Shown here one piece after another: positions 25,601 through 32,748 of a DNA stretch of 64,000 bases (within the stretch, counting starts at the first letter, position 1; each line of letters opens with the position of its first letter). The notes under the pieces are model-generated. The model had not been told where the DNA came from. It ran no database searches and saw nothing but the letters and a program-made list of their open reading frames with translations. Position numbers and translations under genes: made by a program. The stretch is from Tenacibaculum sp. Bg11-29 (GTDB lineage: Bacteria; Bacteroidota; Bacteroidia; Flavobacteriales; Flavobacteriaceae): positions 434,001-498,000 of the forward strand of contig NZ_PJBB01000003.1 in assembly GCF_002836595.1 (NCBI RefSeq), read 5' to 3'.

Positions 25601-26001
25601 TTCCAAATATCAGTATATTTCATTACTGCTTTTTTACAAGCAATATTGTATTCTTCTACCGTAATTTTGGTACCAATATCTTCTTTAGTAATTCCTAATT
25701 CTTTTTCAACACCAAGTTCAACTGGTAAACCATGAGTATCCCATCCTGCTTTACGTTTTACTTGAAAACCTTTTAAGGTTTTATAACGGCAAAAAATATC
25801 TTTAATGGTACGTCCCATTGCGTGGTGAATACCCGGTAAACCATTTGCTGAAGGTGGTCCTTCAAAAAAGATAAACGGTTTGTTTTCATCACGGGTAGTT
25901 ATACTTTTTTCAAAAATGTTGTTTTCTTTCCAGTAATTTAGGATTTCATCTGCAACATTTGGCAAGTTAAGCCCTTTGTATTCAGTAAACTTCGTACTCA
26001 T
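22603..26001 (-). CDS. ileS: Isoleucyl-tRNA synthetase
   Basis: 1132 aa. It charges tRNA-Ile and edits valine. The class I signatures are visible: PPSANGLPGIHHAMGRTIKD (about 49-68; HHAMG in the HIGH position) and KMSKRLGN (about 685-692), with the editing (CP1) insert between them containing the AWTTTPWTLPSN segment. The length and HHAM-type motif fit the longer eukaryote-like form that is common in Bacteroidota. It is followed by the DksA-like gene after 4 bp. Confidence 0.97.
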   Translation of the reverse strand: MSTKFTEYKGLNLPNVADEILNYWKENNIFEKSITTRDENKPFIFFEGPPSANGLPGIHHAMGRTIKDIFCRYKTLKGFQVKRKAGWDTHGLPVELGVEKELGITKEDIGTKITVEEYNIACKKAVMKYTDIWNTLTEKMGYWVDMEDPYVTYKPKYMETVWWLLKQIYNKDLMYKGYTIQPYSPKAGTGLSSHEVNQPGAYQDVTDTTVVAQFKAITETLPSVFQNGNDIHILAWTTTPWTLPSNTALTVGAKIDYVLVKTFNQYTFEATQVILGKPLVGKQFAGKKFKEVENEADLANYKAEDKQIPYCIVAECKGADLVGTKYEQLLPYVLPYENPEEAFRVISGDFVTTEDGTGIVHTAPTFGADDAIVCKDAGVPPMLVKDANDNLVPLVDLQGKFTKEMGEFAGKYVKNEYYADGEAPERSVDVEIAIKLKEENKAFKVEKYVHSYPHCWRTDKPILYYPLDSWFIKVTDVKERMHSLNEEINWKPEATGTGRFGNWLKNANDWNLSRSRFWGIPLPVWRTEDGKETKIVGSVAELKEEMALAVKAGVMAEDIFADFVSGDMSDENYDTVDLHKNVVDKITLVSDSGEPMQRESDLIDVWFDSGSMPYAQWHYPFENKELVEEGWKTADFIAEGVDQTRGWFYTLHAIATMVFDDKAYKNVVSNGLVLDKNGQKMSKRLGNGVDPFTTLDKYGPDATRWYMISNANPWDNLKFDLDGITEVSRKFFGTLYNTYSFFTLYANLDKFTYSEAEVPLNERPEIDRWVLSELNTLVQKVDTFYAEYEPTKATRAISDFVQDHLSNWYVRLCRRRFWKGEYEQDKISAYQTLYTCMLTVAKLASPVAPFFMDRLYKDLVSTTNIEKFESVHLAEFPKYNVDLIDKSLERKMENAQTISSLVLSLRAKEKIKVRQPLQKIMIPVLDATQKAAILAVADLIKSEVNVKEIELLDDASGILVKQIKPNFKALGPKFGKDMKLIANEIQKFTQDDIIKIEKEGSISVEINDKMINLETTDVEIYSKDIEGWLVANAAGLTVALDVTINEELRKEGVARELINRIQNARKDTGLEVTDKIKLTVLKVADLEESVIANEDYIKAETLTNELVFVDDLKDGTEIEFDTIKSRMLIQKM

Positions 26002-26070
26002 TTTGTAATTGTATTAATTGAATTCGCGAAATTACGTATTTTCTTGTAATTGTAAGGTTTGCCTTATATA

Positions 26071-26100
26071 AAAAAACACCCCATTAAATGGGGTGTTTTC
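26071..26100 (-). terminator. Terminator of the OmpA/PD40 gene
   Basis: AAAACACCCCATT / AATGGGGTGTTTT stem; on the minus strand it is followed by a T-run. It lies 42 bp after the stop at 26142 and upstream of ileS. Confidence 0.8.
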
Positions 26101-26141
26101 ATTTTTTTTGTATAAAATGTTTTTTATTTTACTGTTTGGTC

Positions 26142-28061
26142 TTATTTCTTTAGAATATAAAAATATGATCTTCTGTTTTTCTGATGTTCTTCTTTTGAAC
26201 ATTTATTTAATTTATCATCATAACAATCATTCAACAACTGCCCCTCTCCATAACCAATAGCACTTTGTATTCTACTTGAAAGAATCCCTTTTGAAACAAT
26301 ATATTCTTTAGTTGATTTTGCCCTTCTATCTGACAATGATCGATTATATTCTTTTTTACCTCTACTATCAGTATGTGATTCTATTTTAATAATCATCTTT
26401 GGGTGATTTTCCATTACAGAAACAATATGCGCTAGCTCTTTTGCTGCATCATTACGAATATTATGTTTATCAAAATCGAAGTAAATAGGATTAATTACTA
26501 TTTGATTTTCTATAATTAAAGGTACTAATTGTAAGTTTTGAGTTATTAACTGCTTATTTACATCAAGTGTTTTCGCTGTTTTTTCATCTTTCTTATAGTC
26601 ATTTTTTGATGCTGTAACAGTAAAATTCTTCTCACACTCTACCAACTCAAAAGAATAACTACCATCTTTATTTGTTGTTTTTTCAGCAACTATCACCCCT
26701 TCTTCACTTATTAGTTTTACAGTTACATTATTTAATGGCTTATTTGTTTTAGCTTCATAAACTACCCCAGAAACATCTTCTTTACACTTGTATACTATAA
26801 AACTATATATATCGTCGTCTCCTTTTCCCTTTTTTCTATTTGAGGAAAAGAATCCATTATTCCTTTTATTATTTATAATAAATGAAAAATCGTCATAAGC
26901 TCCATTTATAGGAGCTCCTAAGTTTACAGGTTTAGTATAAATATCTCTTTCTTTTTTTGCTTCAAAAATATCTAGAGCACCAAGTCCTAGATGCCCGTCT
27001 GATGCAAAATATAAAGTCCCTTCACTATCTATAAAAGGAAACATTTCTCTTCCTTCTGTATTTATATTTTTTCCTAAATTTTCTGGAGTACTAAAGGTAT
27101 TATTATCTAGTATATTTACTTTATAAACATCTGTTAAACCAAAACCATTTGGCATATCAGATACAAAATACAATACTTTTTCATCAACACTTAAAGCTGG
27201 ATGTCCTACTGAATAATTATCATTATTAAAAGGGAGCTCTATAGCATTACCCCATTCTCCATCAATTTTATCGGTTTTATATATTTTAAGATGTGCTACT
27301 TCATCATCTCCTCCTTTTAATTTTTTACCATCAAAATTAGTTCTAGTAAAATACATGATGTTACCGTTAGATGTAATTATTGCGTTTGACTCGTGATATT
27401 TAGAACTAACCGATGCTACTTTAACTTGCTCTTCGACATCTAAAACTTTTTCTTTAATTTTAAAAATCTCTTTTGCCTTATAAATATTTAAATGAGGTTG
27501 ATTATTCCACTTATATAATCTTTTATCATTAACCCCATCTGGCTTAGTTGATGCGAAGTAAAAATCATCATTAAACACAAAACCTCCAAAATCAGAATAT
27601 TTAGTATTTATTGACAAGTTATTTATACTTACAAATACTTTCTTCTTCTGTGTGTATTCTACAAAATAATTTAGGTTATCCTGTAATGATCTTACGCTAC
27701 TATTATATTTGTTTTTTGCTTTTAATTTTAAAAGCCATTTATCTGACTCCTCAATTTTTCCGTTACTTTTTAATGACTGCGCATATTTAAAAATATATTC
27801 AGAATTTGTAATAGCCTCATGCCTTTTAAACAATTCCTTATACCATTTTTCAGATGCAGTAAAATCAGAATTATAATAATATGAATCTCCTAAACGACTT
27901 AAAACCTCATAAGAATCATCTCCCTTATTAAAAATTTTCTCATATAACTCCGCAGATTTTTTATATGAGTATTCATTATAGTACTTATCAGCTATAGCTT
28001 TTCTTTGCCCAAAAGAAACAGCAATTACAAACAGAAATAATAATGTTATTTTTTTATTCAT
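26142..28061 (-). CDS. OmpA-family protein with TPR, PD40 propeller and carboxypeptidase-like domains
   Basis: 639 aa. Order: signal peptide (1-18, ending VSFGQ); TPR-like helices (about 20-130); WD40-like PD40 repeats forming a propeller (about 150-400; VLYFVSDMPNGFG and LYFASDGHLGLG are typical); a carboxypeptidase regulatory-like beta domain (about 425-500; GVVYEAKTNKPLNNVTV); and a C-terminal OmpA peptidoglycan-binding domain (about 525-639; IKIESHTDSRG, RSLSDRRAKS). Homologues with this architecture are often encoded next to PorP/SprF genes of the T9SS and gliding machinery, but no PorP/SprF gene lies here. A role in outer membrane-peptidoglycan linkage is likely. Confidence 0.9.
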   Translation of the reverse strand: MNKKITLLFLFVIAVSFGQRKAIADKYYNEYSYKKSAELYEKIFNKGDDSYEVLSRLGDSYYYNSDFTASEKWYKELFKRHEAITNSEYIFKYAQSLKSNGKIEESDKWLLKLKAKNKYNSSVRSLQDNLNYFVEYTQKKKVFVSINNLSINTKYSDFGGFVFNDDFYFASTKPDGVNDKRLYKWNNQPHLNIYKAKEIFKIKEKVLDVEEQVKVASVSSKYHESNAIITSNGNIMYFTRTNFDGKKLKGGDDEVAHLKIYKTDKIDGEWGNAIELPFNNDNYSVGHPALSVDEKVLYFVSDMPNGFGLTDVYKVNILDNNTFSTPENLGKNINTEGREMFPFIDSEGTLYFASDGHLGLGALDIFEAKKERDIYTKPVNLGAPINGAYDDFSFIINNKRNNGFFSSNRKKGKGDDDIYSFIVYKCKEDVSGVVYEAKTNKPLNNVTVKLISEEGVIVAEKTTNKDGSYSFELVECEKNFTVTASKNDYKKDEKTAKTLDVNKQLITQNLQLVPLIIENQIVINPIYFDFDKHNIRNDAAKELAHIVSVMENHPKMIIKIESHTDSRGKKEYNRSLSDRRAKSTKEYIVSKGILSSRIQSAIGYGEGQLLNDCYDDKLNKCSKEEHQKNRRSYFYILKK

Positions 28062-28105
28062 TCTTTATACAAAACGTTTAAACTAAAAATATTTTTCTTT
28101 AAAAA

Positions 28106-28864
28106 TTAATTAAGTCCTCTTTCTTTTTTTATTTGCTCGTAAGCTGCTTGAATTTTCTGAAACTTTTCTTTGGCTCCTTTTTTATGCTCTTCACCTAGCC
28201 CTTCTAATTTGTCTGGGTGATATTTTTTAGCCATTTTTCTATACCCTTTTTTTAACTGATCATTAGAAGCTGATTTGGTTATCTCTAAAATTTTATAAGC
28301 ACTATCAGACTCATCATAAAACATTGCTTTTATTGATGAATAATCATGATTGTTTATATATAAATAATTAGCAATTTTTCTTATTTCTTCTTCTTCTTCT
28401 GCTGTTACTTCGTCATCTGCTTTTGCTATTCCGAATAAAAAATGCAACAATTGCAAACGTGAAGAGTGTGACATATGTTGACGAATTTGTAAACAAACCT
28501 CACGTGTTGATACTTGTTTTTTTATAATTCCGCTAAACAACTTAAAAGCATTATTAGCACGCTCTTTACCATACATTTTAACAAAATGCATACGCACATA
28601 ATCTAATTCTCGCTGATCAACTCTTCCATCAGCTTTAATAACAACTGATGCTAAGATTAATAAGGTTATTTCAAAATCACCAGAAGTAGCTCTTCCTCTT
28701 TGTTGAGGCTGCGATTGTCTTTGATAATCTTGCTGTTCTTGTGTAAAATCTTCTACTGATACGCCATCAATAAAACTACCTACAGCAAAACCTATAATAG
28801 CCCCTATTGGACCTCCCATTGTAAATCCAGCTCCGGCTCCAAGCCATTTTGCAAATTTTCCCAT
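28106..28864 (-). CDS. TerB-DnaJ domain co-chaperone, DjlA-like
   Basis: 252 aa. The N-terminus holds a glycine-zipper-like membrane segment (AGAGFTMGGPIGAIIGFAVG), then a Gln-rich linker, a TerB helical domain (about 65-170) and a C-terminal J domain (about 185-252) with the HPD motif in KKYHPDKLEG. This is the DjlA layout, an inner-membrane co-chaperone that stimulates DnaK. A minus-strand TATCTTTG box lies 18 nt upstream of the ATG. Confidence 0.9.
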   Translation of the reverse strand: MGKFAKWLGAGAGFTMGGPIGAIIGFAVGSFIDGVSVEDFTQEQQDYQRQSQPQQRGRATSGDFEITLLILASVVIKADGRVDQRELDYVRMHFVKMYGKERANNAFKLFSGIIKKQVSTREVCLQIRQHMSHSSRLQLLHFLFGIAKADDEVTAEEEEEIRKIANYLYINNHDYSSIKAMFYDESDSAYKILEITKSASNDQLKKGYRKMAKKYHPDKLEGLGEEHKKGAKEKFQKIQAAYEQIKKERGLN

Positions 28865-28882
28865 TTTTTAATTTTAAAGGTG

Positions 28883-28890
28883 CAAAGATA
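28883..28890 (-). promoter_or_regulatory. -7 promoter box of the TerB-DnaJ gene
   Basis: Minus-strand TATCTTTG, an exact TAnnTTTG match, 18 nt before the ATG at 28864. Confidence 0.55.
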
Positions 28891-28927
28891 GTATTAACTC
28901 TTTATAAAAAAACCTCATTTATTTTGG

Positions 28928-28959
28928 TTTGATTCTTGCTTTTAAATGAAGTATATTTG
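28928..28959 (+). promoter_or_regulatory. Complete Bacteroidota promoter of the bacilliredoxin gene
   Basis: TTTG (28928-28931), 20-bp spacer, TATATTTG (28952-28959). Both elements and spacing fit the -33/-7 consensus. It rules out an ATG at 28946 and supports the start at 28985. Confidence 0.75.
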
Positions 28960-28984
28960 TATAAACAATTTTAACAATAAAAAT

Positions 28985-29398
28985 ATGTACCCAGAAGAAT
29001 TAGTAAAACCGATGCGTGATCAATTAATCGATGCTGGTTTTGATGCTTTATATACTGCTGAAGATGTTGATAACGCTTTAGCAAAAGAAGGAACAACTTT
29101 AGTAATGGTAAATTCTGTTTGTGGTTGTGCCGCTGGTACTGCTAGACCAGGAGCTATTGCTTCTTTAGGAGCAGATAAAACTCCTACAAATTTAACTACT
29201 GTTTTTGCTGGTGTCGAAAAAGAATCTACATCAAGAGCAAGAGAACTTATGGTTCCTTTTCCTCCGTCATCTCCTGCAATTGCTTTATTTAAAGATGGTA
29301 ATTTAGTTCATATGTTAGAACGTCATCATATTGAAGGGCATTCAGCTCAAGCTATTGCTCAGAATTTAGCAGGAGCTTATGATGAATTTTGTTCATAG
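28985..29398 (+). CDS. BrxA/BrxB family bacilliredoxin
   Basis: 137 aa from the ATG at 28985 (MYPEELVKPMRDQLIDAGFD); an in-frame ATG at 28946 lies inside the promoter. It is a thioredoxin-fold protein with the family active site VCGCAAG (Cys-Gly-Cys, about 49-51), and TARPGA directly after it. In Bacillus the family removes bacillithiol from proteins; Bacteroidota that make bacillithiol have it as well. Its role here in thiol redox balance is inferred from the family. It ends in a 42-bp palindromic terminator shared with umuD. Confidence 0.9.
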   Translation: MYPEELVKPMRDQLIDAGFDALYTAEDVDNALAKEGTTLVMVNSVCGCAAGTARPGAIASLGADKTPTNLTTVFAGVEKESTSRARELMVPFPPSSPAIALFKDGNLVHMLERHHIEGHSAQAIAQNLAGAYDEFCS

Positions 29399-29410
29399 AA
29401 ATTCATTAGC

Positions 29411-29452
29411 ATAAATAAAAAATCCAGCAAATTTGCTGGATTTTTTATTTAT
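29411..29452. terminator. Bidirectional terminator between bacilliredoxin gene and umuD
   Basis: A perfect 42-bp palindrome with the core ATCCAGCAAA/TTTGCTGGAT and T-runs on both strands. The umuD stop codon (29449-29451) lies inside it. Confidence 0.9.
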
Positions 29453-29886
29453 ACCTTTTTAATAACGCTAGTAACAATACCCCAAATAATAAAATTATTT
29501 TCTTCTGTAATTTTAATTATCGGGTAGTCTGGGTTTTCAGGTTGTAACCAAACTTCATCCTTTTCTACTTTTAATCTTTTTACAGTAAATTCTCCATCTA
29601 AAAAACAAACAGCAATCTTATTATTCTCAGGCGAAATACTTCTATCAATTACTAATAAATCATTATCATCCAGTCCTGCACCTATCATAGATTGCCCACT
29701 AACTTTTGCAAAAAAAGTAGCTTCTTTATTTCGTATCAATTCTTCATCTAACGATATACGTGTTTCTCTAAAATCATCGGCTGGTGACGGAAACCCTGCA
29801 GAAATACCAATATCTTTAAAAATTGTACCTTCAGTTTTACTCATTTCTTTAGGCGAAAAAAAAGTTAATCCTTTTAATGTATTCAT
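29449..29886 (-). CDS. umuD: UmuD-like autoproteolytic subunit of DNA polymerase V (S24 peptidase)
   Basis: 145 aa. It has the LexA/UmuD serine-lysine dyad: Ser in SGQSMIGAGL (about 67-76) and Lys in FTVKRL (about 106-111). The self-cleavage site is Ala-Gly in SAGFPSPADDF (about 29-39), nearly identical to the cleavage region of E. coli UmuD. The absence of a DNA-binding domain separates it from LexA. It lies 3 bp downstream of umuC, so the order is umuC then umuD, opposite to E. coli. Confidence 0.92.
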   Translation of the reverse strand: MNTLKGLTFFSPKEMSKTEGTIFKDIGISAGFPSPADDFRETRISLDEELIRNKEATFFAKVSGQSMIGAGLDDNDLLVIDRSISPENNKIAVCFLDGEFTVKRLKVEKDEVWLQPENPDYPIIKITEENNFIIWGIVTSVIKKV

Positions 29887-29889
29887 TTT

Positions 29890-31146
29890 TTATTTTACGC
29901 TTATAATGTCATTAATATTTGTGGTATACTTAGGCGACAATCGTTCTTGACGCATTTTCCAGGTACGTTGCAAATCTTGATTTGCTAATTTAACCTTATC
30001 TGATTTAAAAGTCTTATTTAATTTATCAATTGCCTGCATTAATGGCTTATGCTTTGGGTTTTCTTTTTCAAACATATTAATTTGATAATTATCCGATGGC
30101 ACCAAACCTGTAACAATAACACCTGCTCTTTTATATTTTATTCCTTTTTTAAAAATAGTACGCACCGCTTCTACGGCACTTTTACTTATTGTTAATGTTG
30201 AATTTGTTGGATATGAAAACACAACTGTTTTACTAGCGCTGTGTTGCTCACTGTCTTTTTTATGGCGATCACTATGCAACATAACAATAATCATATGACA
30301 GCTTGAATTTTGCTTTCGTAATTTCTCTGCACAACTCACTGCAAACGTAGCCACTCTTTCTTTTATATTATCAATATCTGAAAAAGTATATTCAAAACTT
30401 CGTGTAGTTGCAATTGCTTTTTTGGTTGTTGGCTCATCTAGTAATATTTTAGATTCACCTTCTAAATCTTTCTTCAATTTCCAAATAGTAATTGATAACT
30501 TTTTTCGAACCCATTCATCATTTAGTTGTGTAAAATCATACGCTTTTACACAACCTTTTCCTTTTAAGGTTTTTTGTAACCTACTACCAATACCCCAAAC
30601 ATTTTCAATAGAAGTCCATTTTAATGCTTTTATTCTTTTTTCATCAGAATCAATAACATAAACACCTTTTGTTTCTTTCGGAAATTTACGTGCAATTTTA
30701 TTTGCTACCTTGCTTAATGCCTTAGTTGGCGCAACACCAACACAGGTAGGAATACCTGTCCATTGTAAAACCCTACTTCTTATCTGAGTACTATATTCTT
30801 CTAAATTATATTTCTCAAACCCTTTTAATTCTAAAAAAGCTTCATCAATAGAATACACTTCAATATCCGGCGAAAACTGTTCGAGTATTTTCATTACGCG
30901 TGCACTCATATCTCCATATAACGGATAATTAGAAGACAATACTGTAATATTATTGTTTTTACAAAACTGTTCCCATTTAAAAATTGGTGCACCAAACGGA
31001 AGCTCAATATATTTAGCTTCATCACTCATAGCAATAACACAACCATCATTGTTACTTAAAATAGCAACTGGCTTCCCTTGTAAACCAGGGTTAAAAACGC
31101 GTTCACAAGAGGCATAAAAATTATTACAATCAACAAGAGCATACAT
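29890..31146 (-). CDS. umuC: Y-family translesion DNA polymerase V catalytic subunit
   Basis: 418 aa. Lesion-bypass polymerase. The N-terminus MYALVDCNNFYASCERVFNP carries the first catalytic Asp and the family steric-gate region; YSIDEAFLEL (about 97-106) holds the next acidic pair. IPTCVGVAPTKALSKVANKIA is the conserved finger/palm helix, followed by the little-finger domain and a C-terminal KMRQERLSPKYTT typical of UmuC. It is probably induced by DNA damage, but no operator was recognised. Its ATG is 62 bp from the divergent lrp ATG. Confidence 0.95.
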   Translation of the reverse strand: MYALVDCNNFYASCERVFNPGLQGKPVAILSNNDGCVIAMSDEAKYIELPFGAPIFKWEQFCKNNNITVLSSNYPLYGDMSARVMKILEQFSPDIEVYSIDEAFLELKGFEKYNLEEYSTQIRSRVLQWTGIPTCVGVAPTKALSKVANKIARKFPKETKGVYVIDSDEKRIKALKWTSIENVWGIGSRLQKTLKGKGCVKAYDFTQLNDEWVRKKLSITIWKLKKDLEGESKILLDEPTTKKAIATTRSFEYTFSDIDNIKERVATFAVSCAEKLRKQNSSCHMIIVMLHSDRHKKDSEQHSASKTVVFSYPTNSTLTISKSAVEAVRTIFKKGIKYKRAGVIVTGLVPSDNYQINMFEKENPKHKPLMQAIDKLNKTFKSDKVKLANQDLQRTWKMRQERLSPKYTTNINDIISVK

Positions 31147-31195
31147 GCTGGTAAAGGTAACTAATATTCAAAAAAAAAATGTAATCAACTTTCCT

Positions 31196-31203
31196 TATTT
31201 TTG
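31196..31203 (+). promoter_or_regulatory. -7 promoter box of lrp-like gene, 4 nt from the start codon
   Basis: TATTTTTG matches TAnnTTTG exactly and is followed by CTGT and the ATG at 31208. This suggests a leaderless or nearly leaderless transcript. Confidence 0.55.
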
Positions 31204-31207
31204 CTGT

Positions 31208-31669
31208 ATGATTAAGAAACTAAAGATTGACGGAATTGACAAAATCATTATCAAACGACTGGTAAAAGATGCACGTACTCCTATTTTAAGTATTGCTCGT
31301 GAAGTAGGTATCTCAGGAGCTGCAATACATCAGCGCTTACGAAAGTTAGACGCTTCTGATTTAATTGATGGTTATAAAATGACATTGAATCCAAAAGCTT
31401 TAGGTTATAACACTACTGCTTTTGTAGGTGTTTTTTTAGACTCTTCTAGTTTATATTCATCAGCTATAAAACGCTTAAAAGAAATTCCTGAAATTGTTGA
31501 AAGTCATTATACAACGGGTAACTACGCCATTTTCATTAAGATACTATGTAAAAACAATGAAGATTTAATGCATTTGTTAAACAAAGATATTCAAAACATA
31601 AAAGGAGTTTCAAGAACCGAAACTTTTATATCTTTAGACCAGCAAATAGATCGACAAATAAAAATTTAA
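31208..31669 (+). CDS. Lrp/AsnC family transcriptional regulator
   Basis: 153 aa from the ATG at 31208 (MIKKLKIDGIDKIIIKRLVK). An in-frame ATG at 31145 lies in the umuC start region and is upstream of the promoter box. The N-terminal winged helix (about 8-60; ARTPILSIAREVGISGAAIHQRLRKL) is followed by the RAM/AsnC effector-binding domain (about 70-150). These proteins respond to amino acids and form octamers. It is followed after 8 bp by the HupE-like gene. Confidence 0.92.
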   Translation: MIKKLKIDGIDKIIIKRLVKDARTPILSIAREVGISGAAIHQRLRKLDASDLIDGYKMTLNPKALGYNTTAFVGVFLDSSSLYSSAIKRLKEIPEIVESHYTTGNYAIFIKILCKNNEDLMHLLNKDIQNIKGVSRTETFISLDQQIDRQIKI

Positions 31670-31677
31670 AATCCCGA

Positions 31678-32259
31678 ATGAACGAATTTATTTTTTACTT
31701 TAAAATGGGCTTATATCATGTACTTGATATTAGAGCTTATGACCACATTTTATTTTTGATAGTACTTACCGTTGTGTATTTATTTAAACAATGGACAAAG
31801 GTATTATGGCTTATTACTTTATTTACCATCGGGCATTCCATAACCTTAGCGTTATCGGCTTACGGAATTTTAAATATTAAGAGTAATTTAATTGAATTTT
31901 TAATTCCGTTAACAATTTTTATTACAGCGTTAATGAATGTATTAACTGCCAAAAAAGCATCTGTTGGAAAAGAAAATCAAAATTTGTTTTTGGCTTTGTT
32001 TTTCGGATTAATTCACGGACTTGGTTTTTCAAATTATTTTAAAATAATGATTGGAAAAACTTCTGATAAACTAATCCCTTTAATAGAATTTGCTGTAGGT
32101 GTAGAAGCTGCTCAAATAATTATTGTTTTAATAATTTTATTAATAGGAACCTTAGTTCAATCAATATTTGGTGTAAATCGTCGCGATTGGATTTTAATAG
32201 TATCTTCTATTATAATCGGTTTTGCTTTTCAAATGATGATAAACCGCGTTTTTTGGTAA
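31678..32259 (+). CDS. HupE/UreJ-family membrane protein
   Basis: 193 aa with six hydrophobic helices. Family features: His-rich GLYHVLDIRAYDHILFLIVL (about 11-30), FTIGHSITLALSA (about 57-69) and GLIHGLGFSNYF (about 109-120). HupE/UreJ proteins are linked to nickel or cobalt uptake elsewhere, but no urease or hydrogenase gene is nearby and most flavobacterial copies are orphans like this. It is probably co-transcribed with the Lrp regulator. Confidence 0.85.
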   Translation: MNEFIFYFKMGLYHVLDIRAYDHILFLIVLTVVYLFKQWTKVLWLITLFTIGHSITLALSAYGILNIKSNLIEFLIPLTIFITALMNVLTAKKASVGKENQNLFLALFFGLIHGLGFSNYFKIMIGKTSDKLIPLIEFAVGVEAAQIIIVLIILLIGTLVQSIFGVNRRDWILIVSSIIIGFAFQMMINRVFW

Positions 32260-32319
32260 AAAATTAACGGCACACCTTTTTAAATCTAAGTATCTTAGCA
32301 TATCACATAATTTTTAATT

Positions 32320-32748
32320 TTGAGTAAAAAACAATTAAAATACGACAAAGCCTATTTAAAAATGGCGCAAGAATGGGGTAAATTATCTCATTGTAAACGT
32401 AAACAAGTTGGCGCCATAATCGTTAAAGATCGTATGATTATTTCTGACGGTTATAATGGAACTCCATCTGGATTTGAAAACTATTGTGAAGATGACGAAG
32501 GATATACAAAATGGTATGTTTTACATGCTGAAGCGAATGCTATTTTAAAAGTAGCTGCCTCTACGCAATCTTGCAAAGGAGCTACTTTATATATTTCTCT
32601 TTCTCCTTGCCAACAATGTAGCAAACTGATACATCAAGCAGGAATAAAACGTATTGTGTATGCCGAAGCATATAAAGATTCTTCTGGAGTCGATTTTTTA
32701 GAAAAAGCTGGTGTTGAACTGACTCATTTACCATATGAACAAAAATAA
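32320..32748 (+). CDS. Deoxycytidylate (dCMP) deaminase, ComEB-like, TTG start
   Basis: 142 aa. It converts dCMP to dUMP with a zinc at the active site. The zinc motif is complete: HAEANAIL (His, Glu) and SPCQQCSKLI (Cys-x-x-Cys). The family-typical opening KKQLKYDKAYLKMAQEWGKL requires starting at the TTG at 32320; there is no ATG in frame between the stop at 32308 and the internal Met at codon 13. The 3' end overlaps the protease gene by 14 nt. Confidence 0.92.
   Translation: MSKKQLKYDKAYLKMAQEWGKLSHCKRKQVGAIIVKDRMIISDGYNGTPSGFENYCEDDEGYTKWYVLHAEANAILKVAASTQSCKGATLYISLSPCQQCSKLIHQAGIKRIVYAEAYKDSSGVDFLEKAGVELTHLPYEQK

Noticed and set aside
28946..28984. Upstream ATG for the bacilliredoxin gene
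   Set aside because: It is between the -33 and -7 elements of a complete promoter, and the family N-terminus begins at the later ATG.
29449..31146. Possible prophage because of an S24 peptidase gene
   Set aside because: The neighbour is umuC and no phage structural, integrase or repressor gene is present.
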